A DNA stretch of 64,000 bases from assembly GCA_947501275.1 (NCBI GenBank), contig CANMVD010000001.1, positions 868,001 to 932,000 on the forward strand. The letters are read 5' to 3'. Each line of letters begins with the position of its first letter. Position 1 is the stretch's first letter. This document shows positions 36,053 through 44,443 of the stretch, piece after piece. The translations under genes were made by a program, and so were the position numbers. Under the pieces are notes generated by a model. That model was not told the origin of the DNA and did not search any database. It saw nothing but the letters and a program-made list of their open reading frames with translations. Origin of the DNA: an uncultured Tateyamaria sp. (GTDB lineage: Bacteria > Pseudomonadota > Alphaproteobacteria > Rhodobacterales > Rhodobacteraceae).

Positions 36053-36077
36053 AACGGGCCGCGCGCCCGTTTTTTTG
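36053..36077 (+). terminator. Intrinsic terminator in front of rimP
   Basis: AACGGGC-cgcgc-GCCCGTT followed by TTTTTTG, 25 bases before the rimP ATG. It ends the pip-SBP transcript or acts as an attenuator of the rimP-nusA-infB operon. Confidence 0.8.
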
Positions 36078-36101
36078 TGCTCGCAGCACAACAAGGAAAT
36101 C

Positions 36102-36710
36102 ATGTCGAACGACCTTATTGCCAAAGCAGCCATGGACCGCCGTCTGGCCGAGATCATCACTCCGGTGATTGAAGATCTTGGCTATGAGCTGGTGCGCGTG
36201 CGCTTGATGAGTGGCAAAGAGACGACACTGCAGATCATGGCCGACAAGCCCGAAGGTGGGATTGAGGTAGACGATTGCAGTGCAATCTCCACAGCCGTCA
36301 GCGCGACGCTGGATGTGGAAGACCCTATTCTGGATGCCTACACGCTTGAGGTTTCCAGCCCCGGCATCGACCGCCCTCTGACGCGGCTCAAAGACTTTGA
36401 CATGTTCGAAGGCTATGACGCCAAACTGGAAACAGATGAATTGATCGACGGACGTCGTCGCTTCAAAGGCATCCTTGCTGGTGTCGAGGGTGATGAGGTT
36501 CTGATCAACGTGGCCGAGGGCACGATTGGTCTGAAGTTCGATTGGCTCAGTGATGCGAAACTGGTTTTGACGGACGAGTTGATCAAGGAAATGCTGCGCC
36601 AGCGCAAAGCGGCTGGTGTGATCAAAGAATCTGAATTCGACGAAATTGAAGAAGAAGATACGCCCCTTGTGGGTGACACAGAGACCGAAGAGTCTGAGGA
36701 GAACACCTGA
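36102..36710 (+). CDS. rimP: Ribosome maturation factor RimP
   Basis: 202 residues from ATG at 36102, with AAGGAAA upstream. The ORF-track start (35970) would run through the terminator. RimP assists 30S assembly. [15 protein letters not shown], then [20 protein letters not shown], which is the family signature. An acidic C-terminal tail ([20 protein letters not shown]) is longer than in E. coli. The stop TGA shares one base with the nusA ATG. Confidence 0.96.
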   Translation: MSNDLIAKAAMDRRLAEIITPVIEDLGYELVRVRLMSGKETTLQIMADKPEGGIEVDDCSAISTAVSATLDVEDPILDAYTLEVSSPGIDRPLTRLKDFDMFEGYDAKLETDELIDGRRRFKGILAGVEGDEVLINVAEGTIGLKFDWLSDAKLVLTDELIKEMLRQRKAAGVIKESEFDEIEEEDTPLVGDTETEESEENT

Positions 36711-38329
36711 TGGCCATTACATCTGCCAACCAGCTGGAACTATTGCAAACCGCCGAGGCTGTCGCCCGCGAAAAGATGATCGACCCTGGACTGGTCATAG
36801 AAGCGATGGAAGAATCGCTCGCCCGCGCGGCCAAGTCCCGCTACGGCGCGGAAATGGATATCCGCGTTTCCATCGACCGCAAGACGGGTCGCGCCACATT
36901 TACACGCGTCCGCACCGTTGTCGAAGAAGAGTTGCTGGAAAACTATCAGGCCGAGTTCACCGTTGAGCAGGCTAAACAGTACATGGAAAACCCCGAGGTC
37001 GGCCAACAGCTGATCGAAGAGGTTCCCCCGGTTGAGATGGGCCGTATTGCCGCCCAGTCCGCCAAGCAAGTCATCTTGCAAAAGGTGCGCGAAGCCGAGC
37101 GCGACCGCCAGTTCGAAGAGTTCAAAGACCGCGCGGGCACGATCATCAACGCTCTGGTCAAACGCGAGGAATATGGCAACGTCATCGTCGATGTGGGTGC
37201 AGGCGAAGCGATCCTGCGCCGCAACGAAAAGATCGGCCGCGAATCGTATCGGCCGAATGACCGCATTCGCTGCTACATTAAGGATGTGCGGCGCGAACAG
37301 CGTGGACCGCAGATTTTCCTGAGCCGCACCGCGCCCGAGTTCATGGCCGAGCTTTTCAAGATGGAAGTGCCCGAGATCTATGACGGCATCATTGAGATCA
37401 AGGCCGTTGCCCGCGACCCCGGTTCGCGCGCCAAGATCGCTGTGATTTCCTATGACGGTTCTATTGACCCTGTCGGTGCTTGCGTTGGTATGCGCGGCAG
37501 CCGTGTGCAGGCCGTTGTGAACGAGCTTCAGGGCGAAAAGATCGACATCATTCCATGGAATGAAGATCAGCCCACGTTCCTTGTGAACGCATTGCAGCCT
37601 GCTGAGGTTTCAAAGGTTGTTCTGGACGAAGAGGCCGGCAAGATCGAAGTTGTCGTTCCTGAAGAGCAACTGTCTCTCGCGATCGGTCGTCGTGGCCAGA
37701 ACGTGCGTCTGGCGTCCCAGCTGACCAACCTCGACATCGACATCATGACCGAGGCCGAAGAATCGGCGCGTCGTCAGGCCGAATTCGAAGAGCGCACCAA
37801 GCTGTTCATGGATAATCTGGACCTTGACGAGTTCTTTGCGCAATTGCTGGTGTCCGAAGGGTTCACGAACCTCGAAGAAGTCGCCTATGTCGAGCTGGAC
37901 GAACTGCTGGTCATTGACGGTGTTGACGAAGGAACGGCGCAGGAGCTTCAAGCCCGTGCTCGAGACGTGCTTGAAGCCGCCGCCAAGGCTGCGCTTGAAA
38001 ATGCCCGTGCACTGGGCGCAGAGGACAGCCTTATTGAATTTGACGGCCTGACACCCCAAATGGTGGAAGCGCTGGCCAAAGACGATGTCAAAACGCTGGA
38101 AGACTTTGCAACCTGCGCTGACTGGGAACTGGCCGGTGGCTGGACGACAGTGGATGGAGAGCGTCACAAGGATGACGGTGTTCTGGAACCTTTCGACGTT
38201 TCACTGGAAGAAGCACAGCAATTGGTCATGACGGCACGTATTTCCCTCGGTTGGGTTGATCCGGCAGAATTGGAAGCCGAAGAAGAGATCGAAGGCGAAG
38301 AAGTAGCTTCTGAGGAGGCCGGGGCCTGA
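36710..38329 (+). CDS. nusA: Transcription elongation/termination factor NusA
   Basis: 539 residues. N-terminal RNAP-binding domain, S1 domain (~135-200), two KH domains (VCVGMRGSRVQAVVNELQGE and LAIGRRGQNVRLASQLTNLD regions) and two C-terminal acidic repeats. Couples with Rho/Nus factors to steer pausing and termination. The stop-start overlap with rimP (TGATG) and 22-base gap to the ylxR gene keep the operon tight. Terminator upstream may allow NusA autoregulation. Confidence 0.97.
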   Translation: MAITSANQLELLQTAEAVAREKMIDPGLVIEAMEESLARAAKSRYGAEMDIRVSIDRKTGRATFTRVRTVVEEELLENYQAEFTVEQAKQYMENPEVGQQLIEEVPPVEMGRIAAQSAKQVILQKVREAERDRQFEEFKDRAGTIINALVKREEYGNVIVDVGAGEAILRRNEKIGRESYRPNDRIRCYIKDVRREQRGPQIFLSRTAPEFMAELFKMEVPEIYDGIIEIKAVARDPGSRAKIAVISYDGSIDPVGACVGMRGSRVQAVVNELQGEKIDIIPWNEDQPTFLVNALQPAEVSKVVLDEEAGKIEVVVPEEQLSLAIGRRGQNVRLASQLTNLDIDIMTEAEESARRQAEFEERTKLFMDNLDLDEFFAQLLVSEGFTNLEEVAYVELDELLVIDGVDEGTAQELQARARDVLEAAAKAALENARALGAEDSLIEFDGLTPQMVEALAKDDVKTLEDFATCADWELAGGWTTVDGERHKDDGVLEPFDVSLEEAQQLVMTARISLGWVDPAELEAEEEIEGEEVASEEAGA

Positions 38330-38351
38330 TTTCAGGCCTCGGGGCTCGCTC

Positions 38352-38972
38352 ATGGGACGCGGTGGCGCCTCAAAGGATCGCTCGGACGGAGCAGAACGCA
38401 AGTGCATTGCGACAGGCGAAGTGCAGCCAAAGCATGGCCTGATCCGCTTTGTTGTTGGGCCCGGCGATGTGATTGTGCCGGATATTGCTGGCAAGTTGCC
38501 GGGTCGCGGTATCTATGTTGCTGCCGACCGGCAGGCGCTGGATAAGGCGGTTGCGAAGAAACTTTTCGCACGCGGGGCAAAACAGGCAGTCAATCTGCCT
38601 GATGACCTTGTTAACGAGGTCGAGCGGCAATTGGCGCGACGGGTGATTGACCTGATTGCGTTGTCTCGCAAGTCAGGGCGGGCCGTAGCCGGTTACGAGA
38701 AAGTCAAAGGATGGCTTCAGGCGGAAGAGGCTGAAGTTTTGATACAGGCGGTTGATGGGTCCGGACGTGGCAAGTCCAAACTCAGCACGCCGCATTTCGG
38801 ATCTTACATTGGCTGGTTGACAGCTGATGAGTTGGGTTTGGCGTTTGGACGCCAAACTGTGATACACGGGGCGCTCGCCTCTGGTGGACTCACGCAACGT
38901 GTTGTAGAGGAAGCCAACCGTTTACGCGGCGTGCGTGAAAAATCGGCGGCAGCGGCCGTCGGGAAGGAATGA
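38352..38972 (+). CDS. YlxR (DUF448)-L7Ae-like fusion RNA-binding protein
   Basis: 206 residues. Residues ~15-90 are the YlxR domain (RKCIATGEVQPKHGLIRFVV, LPGRGIYVAADRQALDKAV). Residues ~100-200 look L7Ae/Gadd45-like (RVIDLIALSRKSGRAVAGYE, VLIQAVDGSG). In Gram-positive bacteria the two are separate genes, ylxR and ylxQ, both between nusA and infB. The fusion is the normal alphaproteobacterial form. Probably a ribosome or RNase P-associated RNA-binding protein. Confidence 0.92.
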   Translation: MGRGGASKDRSDGAERKCIATGEVQPKHGLIRFVVGPGDVIVPDIAGKLPGRGIYVAADRQALDKAVAKKLFARGAKQAVNLPDDLVNEVERQLARRVIDLIALSRKSGRAVAGYEKVKGWLQAEEAEVLIQAVDGSGRGKSKLSTPHFGSYIGWLTADELGLAFGRQTVIHGALASGGLTQRVVEEANRLRGVREKSAAAAVGKE

Positions 38973-38978
38973 TGAGCT

Positions 38979-41450
38979 TTGAGCGATACTGACGGAAAGA
39001 AGACATTGGGTTTGCGCGGCACAGGCGCGCGTCCGGGCAACGTGAAACAGAGTTTCAGCCATGGGCGCACCAAAAATGTCGTCGTCGAAACCAAACGCAA
39101 ACGCGTGGTGGTGCCCAAACCGGGTGCCGCCAAGTCAGCGGGTGCAGGTGCGGCTGGCGGTGATCCAAGCCGCCGTCCGGCGGGCATTTCCGATGCAGAA
39201 ATGGAACGTCGTCTAAAGGCTGTGCAAGCTGCAAAGGCGCGCGAGGTTGAAGAGGCGGCAGAGCGTGCAGCCAAAGAGAAGGCGCGCGAAGAAGAACGCG
39301 AGCGTCGCCGTGCCGAGATTGAAGCCAAGGAACGCGAAGAGAAAGAGCGTGAAGAAGGCTTGAAGGCGAAAGCCGAGGAAGAGGCGCGCAAAGCGGCTGA
39401 AGCCGAAGCCGCTGCACAAGCTGCGGCGGCGGCACCGGCCGAATCTGCCAAGCCTGCACAACGCCAAACGCAACAACCCGCCTCTGCACCACGTAAGCAG
39501 GACCGCGAGCGTGAACAGCGCAACAATCGTGGCAAGGGTGACGATGGTCGCCGGTCGGGCAAACTGACACTCAATCAGGCTTTGTCTGGTGGTGAGGGTG
39601 GTCGCCAACGGTCCATGGCTGCGATGAAGCGCAAACAAGAACGCGCGCGTCAAAAGGCAATGGGTGGCACGGTCGAGCGTGAAAAGGTCATACGCACCGT
39701 CAACCTTCCCGAAGCGATTGTTGTCTCCGAACTCGCTGTTCGTATGTCCGAACGTGTTGGCGATGTTGTGAAGTCGCTGATGCAAATGGGCATGATGGTT
39801 ACGCAGAACCAGACCATTGATGCTGACACTGCTGAATTGATCATTGAAGAATTTGGCCACACGGTTCAGCGTGTATCGGACGCGGACGTCGAGGATGTCA
39901 TCAAGGAAGTCATCGACGACGAAAAAGATCTGGAAACACGTCCGCCTGTCATTACGATCATGGGCCACGTTGACCACGGTAAGACTTCGCTTCTTGATGC
40001 CATTCGCGACGCCAAGGTTGTCGCGGGCGAGGCTGGCGGCATTACACAGCATATCGGGGCCTATCAGGTCAAAACCGAAAGCGGCGCGTTGTTGTCGTTC
40101 CTGGATACTCCGGGTCACGCGGCCTTTACATCCATGCGGTCTCGCGGAGCGCAGGTGACGGACATCGTAGTCCTTGTTGTTGCGGCAGATGATGCCGTGA
40201 TGCCTCAGACCATCGAAGCCATCAACCATGCCAAAGCGGCCGAAGTGCCGATGATCGTTGCGATCAACAAGATCGACAAGCCTGCTGCAAATGCTGACAA
40301 GGTACGGACGGACCTGTTGCAGCACGAAGTGATCGTCGAAAAGATGTCTGGCGAAGTTCAGGATGTCGAAGTTTCCGCCATCACTGGTCAGGGTCTTGAC
40401 GAATTGCTCGAAGCGATTGCGCTTCAGTCTGAATTGCTGGAGCTGAAAGCCAACCCGGATCGCGCGGCCCAAGGTGCCGTGATCGAGGCGCAACTTGATG
40501 TGGGCCGTGGTCCGGTGGCTACCGTTCTGGTTCAAACCGGAACGTTGCGCCAGGGCGATATCTTTGTTGTTGGCGAGCAGTACGGTAAGGTCCGTGCGCT
40601 GATCAACGACAAGGGTGAGCGCGTCAAGGAAGCAGGTCCTTCGGTTCCTGTTGAGGTTCTTGGCCTCAACGGCACACCCGAGGCCGGCGACGTTCTCAAC
40701 GTAACCGAAACCGAGGCTCAAGCACGTGAGATTGCCGAGTACCGCGAGAAAGCGGCCAAGGACAAACGTGCGGCTGCGGGTGCTGCGACAACGCTCGAAC
40801 AGCTGATGGCGAATGCCAAGGCCGACGAAAACGTCAGTGAATTGCCCATCTTGGTCAAAGCTGACGTGCAAGGCTCTGCCGAAGCGATTGTTCAGGCGAT
40901 GGAAAAAATCGGCAACGATGAGGTGCGCGTGCGCGTGTTGCACTCGGGCGTTGGCGCGATCACCGAAACGGATGTGGGTCTGGCCGAAGCGTCAGGGTCG
41001 CCCATCATGGGCTTTAATGTCCGGGCAAACACGCCTGCACGAAACTCGGCCAACCAGAAAGGTGTCGAGATTCGTTACTACTCGGTCATCTATGATCTGG
41101 TAGACGACGTGAAAGCAGCTGCGTCTGGCTTGCTGAGTGCAGAAATCCGCGAAAACTTCATCGGTTACGCCGAGATCAAAGAAGTCTTCAAGGTGTCTGG
41201 CGTCGGCAAGGTTGCGGGCTGTCTAGTCACCGAAGGGGTGGCACGTCGTTCTGCTGGCGTACGCTTGCTGCGTGACAACGTCGTGATCCACGAAGGTACG
41301 TTGAAAACGTTGAAACGCTTCAAAGATGAAGTGCCAGAAGTACAGTCCGGTCAGGAGTGTGGCATGGCGTTTGAAAACTATGATGACATTCGCGCTCAGG
41401 ACGTTATCGAAATATTCGAACGCGAAGAAATCACGCGGAAACTGGACTAA
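38979..41450 (+). CDS. infB: Translation initiation factor IF-2
   Basis: 823 residues from a TTG start, with GGAAGGAA ~10 bases upstream. No in-frame ATG is nearby that fits. The product begins [20 protein letters not shown], the usual alphaproteobacterial start. An Ala/Glu/Arg-rich N-terminal helix (residues ~70-170) is followed by [20 protein letters not shown]. The G domain has [28 protein letters not shown] and NKIDKP; then domains II-IV. Ends with a terminator 20 bases after the stop. Confidence 0.97.
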   Translation: MSDTDGKKTLGLRGTGARPGNVKQSFSHGRTKNVVVETKRKRVVVPKPGAAKSAGAGAAGGDPSRRPAGISDAEMERRLKAVQAAKAREVEEAAERAAKEKAREEERERRRAEIEAKEREEKEREEGLKAKAEEEARKAAEAEAAAQAAAAAPAESAKPAQRQTQQPASAPRKQDREREQRNNRGKGDDGRRSGKLTLNQALSGGEGGRQRSMAAMKRKQERARQKAMGGTVEREKVIRTVNLPEAIVVSELAVRMSERVGDVVKSLMQMGMMVTQNQTIDADTAELIIEEFGHTVQRVSDADVEDVIKEVIDDEKDLETRPPVITIMGHVDHGKTSLLDAIRDAKVVAGEAGGITQHIGAYQVKTESGALLSFLDTPGHAAFTSMRSRGAQVTDIVVLVVAADDAVMPQTIEAINHAKAAEVPMIVAINKIDKPAANADKVRTDLLQHEVIVEKMSGEVQDVEVSAITGQGLDELLEAIALQSELLELKANPDRAAQGAVIEAQLDVGRGPVATVLVQTGTLRQGDIFVVGEQYGKVRALINDKGERVKEAGPSVPVEVLGLNGTPEAGDVLNVTETEAQAREIAEYREKAAKDKRAAAGAATTLEQLMANAKADENVSELPILVKADVQGSAEAIVQAMEKIGNDEVRVRVLHSGVGAITETDVGLAEASGSPIMGFNVRANTPARNSANQKGVEIRYYSVIYDLVDDVKAAASGLLSAEIRENFIGYAEIKEVFKVSGVGKVAGCLVTEGVARRSAGVRLLRDNVVIHEGTLKTLKRFKDEVPEVQSGQECGMAFENYDDIRAQDVIEIFEREEITRKLD

Positions 41451-41470
41451 GGTTCCGGACTATAGAAAAA

Positions 41471-41500
41471 AAAAGGGACAGCGTTTGCTGTCCCTTTTTT
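41471..41500. terminator. Terminator between infB and the 44-codon gene
   Basis: AAAAGGGACAGC-gttt-GCTGTCCCTTTT, a perfect 12-bp stem with A-run before and T-run after. It serves infB on the plus strand and can serve the small gene on the minus strand. Confidence 0.92.
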
Positions 41501-41523
41501 GTTGTAGCTGTCATAAAGACAAA

Positions 41524-41658
41524 TCAAGCAGCTTGCGCAACTGGATAGCCCGAAAAGTGTGAATCATCCACGCGAACGGTCATACGACCATCTGGCAGCG
41601 TCCGGACATAAATCCCCTGCACCAATATCGAGGTGCCCAAGGCAATCGTTCTAAGCAT
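41524..41658 (-). CDS. Small conserved-looking ORF (44 residues)
   Basis: Not in the ORF track because it is short. ATG at 41658 has GGGGAGGAAAGC before it, a strong ribosome site. The product is MLRTIALGTSILVQGIYVRT and then LPDGRMTVRVDDSHFSGYPV and four more residues. The N-terminal 17 are hydrophobic and could act as a short signal or anchor. It ends 24 bases from the infB terminator, which may end its transcript too. It could be a small membrane or envelope peptide. No domain recognised. Confidence 0.7.
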   Translation of the reverse strand: MLRTIALGTSILVQGIYVRTLPDGRMTVRVDDSHFSGYPVAQAA

Positions 41659-41778
41659 CGCTTTCCTCCCCAAAAAGAAAGACACACTTCATAATTGCGT
41701 CACATGGTTAACAAGTCATCAACAAATTTGCCATTTCGACCAATTTTCAGTCAAAAAAGAAACAACCTGAGGATGTTT

Positions 41779-42177
41779 CTACAACCAATCCCGTAAAATC
41801 GGGATCAAAGGGACATCTGCCTCTGGCATTGGGTAGGATTTCAGATCCTTGGGCCGTACCCACTTCAGCGTCTGGCCTTCACGGGATTCTGGTGTGCCGT
41901 TCCATTTTCGACAGGCAAAAAGAGGCATCAGCAGATGGAAATCCTCGTAGCTATGGCTGGCGAACGTCAAAGGTGCGAGGCAAGACTGCCACGTGTCGAT
42001 CCCCAGCTCTTCCTGTAACTCGCGGATCAGAGCAGCTTCAGGCGTTTCGTCGGCCTCGATCTTACCGCCTGGAAACTCCCACAGCCCGGCCATCGATTTG
42101 CCTTCGGGTCTTTGTGCCAAAAGGACGCGTCCATCCGCATCGATGAGCGCAACAGCGGACACCAGCACAGTCTTCAT
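41779..42177 (-). CDS. mutT: 8-oxo-dGTP diphosphatase (MutT type)
   Basis: 132 residues from ATG at 42177 with GGAG upstream; the ORF-track start at 42219 overlaps argJ. The Nudix box WEFPGGKIEADETPEAALIR and then ELQEELGI is complete and preceded by LLAQRPEGKSMAGLWEFPGG, the MutT signature. It removes oxidised guanine nucleotides. 22 bases after argJ in a minus-strand set (PPIase-argJ-mutT). Confidence 0.93.
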   Translation of the reverse strand: MKTVLVSAVALIDADGRVLLAQRPEGKSMAGLWEFPGGKIEADETPEAALIRELQEELGIDTWQSCLAPLTFASHSYEDFHLLMPLFACRKWNGTPESREGQTLKWVRPKDLKSYPMPEADVPLIPILRDWL

Positions 42178-42199
42178 CTTCGCACTCCACGTTGGATGG

Positions 42200-43426
42200 T
42201 CACGATCGGTAATCCGCATTGATCGAGATGTAGCCGTGCGTAAGGTCGCAGGTCCAAACAGTTGCCTGTTCCTCGCCCAATCCGATATCTGCCCGAATTG
42301 AAATATGATCGCCCTGCATGTGCGCTGCGGCCGCCTCTTCGCTGTAGTCTGGGCTTACCCAACCATGATCGGCAACCAGAACGTCGCCGAACCAGATTGA
42401 AAGCGTGTCACGATCCGCTGCCGCGCCGGATTTGCCCACAGCCATGACGATACGGCCCCAATTTGGGTCCTCGCCCGCGATAGCAGTTTTGACCAATGGT
42501 GAATTGGCAATGGACATGGCATGGGTTTTGGCATCTTCGGCTGACGCCGCGCCTGTCACCTTGATCTCGACGAATTTCGTGGCGCCTTCGCCGTCCTTTA
42601 CAACCTGATGCGCCAGATCAAGCATGACGCTTTCCAATGCTGCCGCAAAGTCCGCGCTGTGTGTGACATCCGCGCCCGACGCACCTGTCGCTGCACAGAT
42701 CAACGTGTCTGACGTTGATGTGTCGCTGTCCACAGTGATGCAGTTAAAGGTTTGTGCGTTGATACCCGACACCAACGTCTGCAAATCGTCCTGCGCAATA
42801 GATGCATCCGTAAAGATATAGACGAGCATCGTCGCCATATCAGGCGCGATCATCCCGCTGCCTTTGGCGATGCCTGCAATACTGACGGCGGTGCCGTAGA
42901 CATCGCACGTGGCGGATGCGCCCTTGGCAAACGTATCCGTTGTCATAATCGCCTGGGCTGCATCGTGAATTGAACCGGGTGCGAGCTTCTCGTTCAGTTC
43001 TGCCAGCTTGGCGGTAATACGGTCATGTGGCAGACGCTCACCGATAACACCTGTCGATGCGGTAAAGACACGCCCGTCGGGAACACCCGTCACATCAGCA
43101 ACAGCGGACACGATGGATTCGACGGATGCATCGCCCTGCCGCCCGGTGAAGGCGTTGGAGTTACCCGCATTGACCAAAATCGCAGCGCCCGCATCACTGG
43201 GATTTCCCAACTTGGACTGGCAATCCAGAACAGGCGCTGAGCGCGTTGCAGACCGCGTAAACACACCGGCAACAGATGTTCCGGGAATGCACGTGGCCAG
43301 CATCACGTCCAGACGATCAGTGTATTTCACACCCGCGGATGCGGCGGCGAAACTCACACCGTCGATGATCGGCATTTCTGGAAACGCCGCTGGAGCCAAC
43401 GGCGCGCGAGGCAAAGTTCCGGCCAT
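42200..43426 (-). CDS. argJ: Bifunctional glutamate N-acetyltransferase / amino-acid N-acetyltransferase
   Basis: 408 residues. ArgJ recycles the acetyl group from N-acetylornithine to glutamate. KGSGMIAPDMATMLVYIFTD contains the autocleavage site at the Thr after Ala, whose Thr becomes the nucleophile of the beta chain. The usual ends are present (VSFAAASAGVKY at the start, ...DLTHGYISINADYRS). Starts 3 bases after the PPIase stop, so translation is coupled. Confidence 0.97.
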   Translation of the reverse strand: MAGTLPRAPLAPAAFPEMPIIDGVSFAAASAGVKYTDRLDVMLATCIPGTSVAGVFTRSATRSAPVLDCQSKLGNPSDAGAAILVNAGNSNAFTGRQGDASVESIVSAVADVTGVPDGRVFTASTGVIGERLPHDRITAKLAELNEKLAPGSIHDAAQAIMTTDTFAKGASATCDVYGTAVSIAGIAKGSGMIAPDMATMLVYIFTDASIAQDDLQTLVSGINAQTFNCITVDSDTSTSDTLICAATGASGADVTHSADFAAALESVMLDLAHQVVKDGEGATKFVEIKVTGAASAEDAKTHAMSIANSPLVKTAIAGEDPNWGRIVMAVGKSGAAADRDTLSIWFGDVLVADHGWVSPDYSEEAAAAHMQGDHISIRADIGLGEEQATVWTCDLTHGYISINADYRS

Positions 43427-43429
43427 TGT

Positions 43430-44269
43430 TTATTCCAACAGCTCGAGATCTTTAATGATGGCGGGGTCAACACCTTCTGCGGCGCTTTGATCGACCGTCG
43501 CCGCTTCGCGCAAAACTTCGATACGCGCATTCACTGCATCGGTGCGCAATTGCTCTTCCAGCTCAGGGCGAACCGCTTCGAGATCGGGCAACGCCGTTTC
43601 TCGCACTTCGTTCAGAATGATCACATGCCAGCCGAACTGCGTTTGGACCGGATTCGACACTTCACCAACGTCCAGAGCGATAACTGCCGCTTCGAAAGAC
43701 GGGACCATCATGCCGGGCCCAAACCATCCCAAAGAGCCGCCGTTTGGACCAGATGGGCCAGTTGATTTTTCACGTGCGGTGATCGCAAAGTCTGCACCAC
43801 CATCGATGTCCGCCTTGATGGCCAGCGCCTGTTCCTCGGTTTCGACAAGAATATGCGAAGCATTGTATTCTTCGCCTGCTTCCTGACCGGCAAAGCGGGC
43901 TTCGTAAGCCGCTTCCAGTGCTTCCGGCGTCAGCGCTGTTTGCAACTCAGCTTCGATCGCTTCTCCAGCCGTCAAAGAACGCCGTTCGTTTTCGAGCGAC
44001 AGTGTGGCCCGTTTGGGAAGTTCACCTTCAAAGGACTGCGCCAGAAGCGTCTGTTGGATCAGTTGCGTCAGGATGCCTTCAAACAGCACGTCATCAGGCA
44101 GGTCGCGGAATTGCTGGGGCAAAGTTGCGCGTGCCACCATCATGTGACCGACCGTAATCTCGGTTCCGTTGACTGTGGCAACCACGGTATCGACGTCCTG
44201 GGCAGATGCAGGCATTGCCATAGCCGCACACAGGGCCAGAGCATACAGAGAAAAGGTGCGTTTAAGCAT
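43430..44269 (-). CDS. Exported parvulin-type peptidyl-prolyl isomerase
   Basis: 279 residues. Signal peptide MLKRTFSLYALALCAAMAMP with cleavage near ASAQ. An N-terminal chaperone-like helical part is followed by the parvulin domain YNASHILVETEEQALAIKAD, then GGSLGWFGPGMMVPSFEAAV and TQFGWHVIILNEV. It assists folding of exported proteins in the periplasm. Divergent from secA across 174 bases, and upstream of argJ in the same direction. The pairing with secA is functional only by inference. Confidence 0.92.
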   Translation of the reverse strand: MLKRTFSLYALALCAAMAMPASAQDVDTVVATVNGTEITVGHMMVARATLPQQFRDLPDDVLFEGILTQLIQQTLLAQSFEGELPKRATLSLENERRSLTAGEAIEAELQTALTPEALEAAYEARFAGQEAGEEYNASHILVETEEQALAIKADIDGGADFAITAREKSTGPSGPNGGSLGWFGPGMMVPSFEAAVIALDVGEVSNPVQTQFGWHVIILNEVRETALPDLEAVRPELEEQLRTDAVNARIEVLREAATVDQSAAEGVDPAIIKDLELLE

Positions 44270-44443
44270 GTAACAGTCCTTGGGCTGTGCGCGCAGCTGG
44301 GGCGCGCATTGACACGGTATAGCGTGACCCTTACATCGCCCTATGGACGTGGCCTGGGCCGTTTTGCCCTCCTGTATCTATGGACTTGGTGCGCGCCCGG
44401 CAAGCAGTTGCTGCACAACATGAATTGATCGGTCGGAGAACGC

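Noticed and set aside
35964-36101. tRNA gene ahead of rimP (as metY in E. coli)
   Set aside because: No T-loop or acceptor stem pattern; only a terminator hairpin is present.
39200-39480. Ala/Glu/Arg-rich DNA in infB as a repeat element
   Set aside because: It encodes the normal charged N-terminal helix of IF-2 in proteobacteria.
39213-40943. 576-residue minus-strand ORF opposite infB
   Set aside because: Long antisense frame from the codon bias of infB; no domain or ribosome site.
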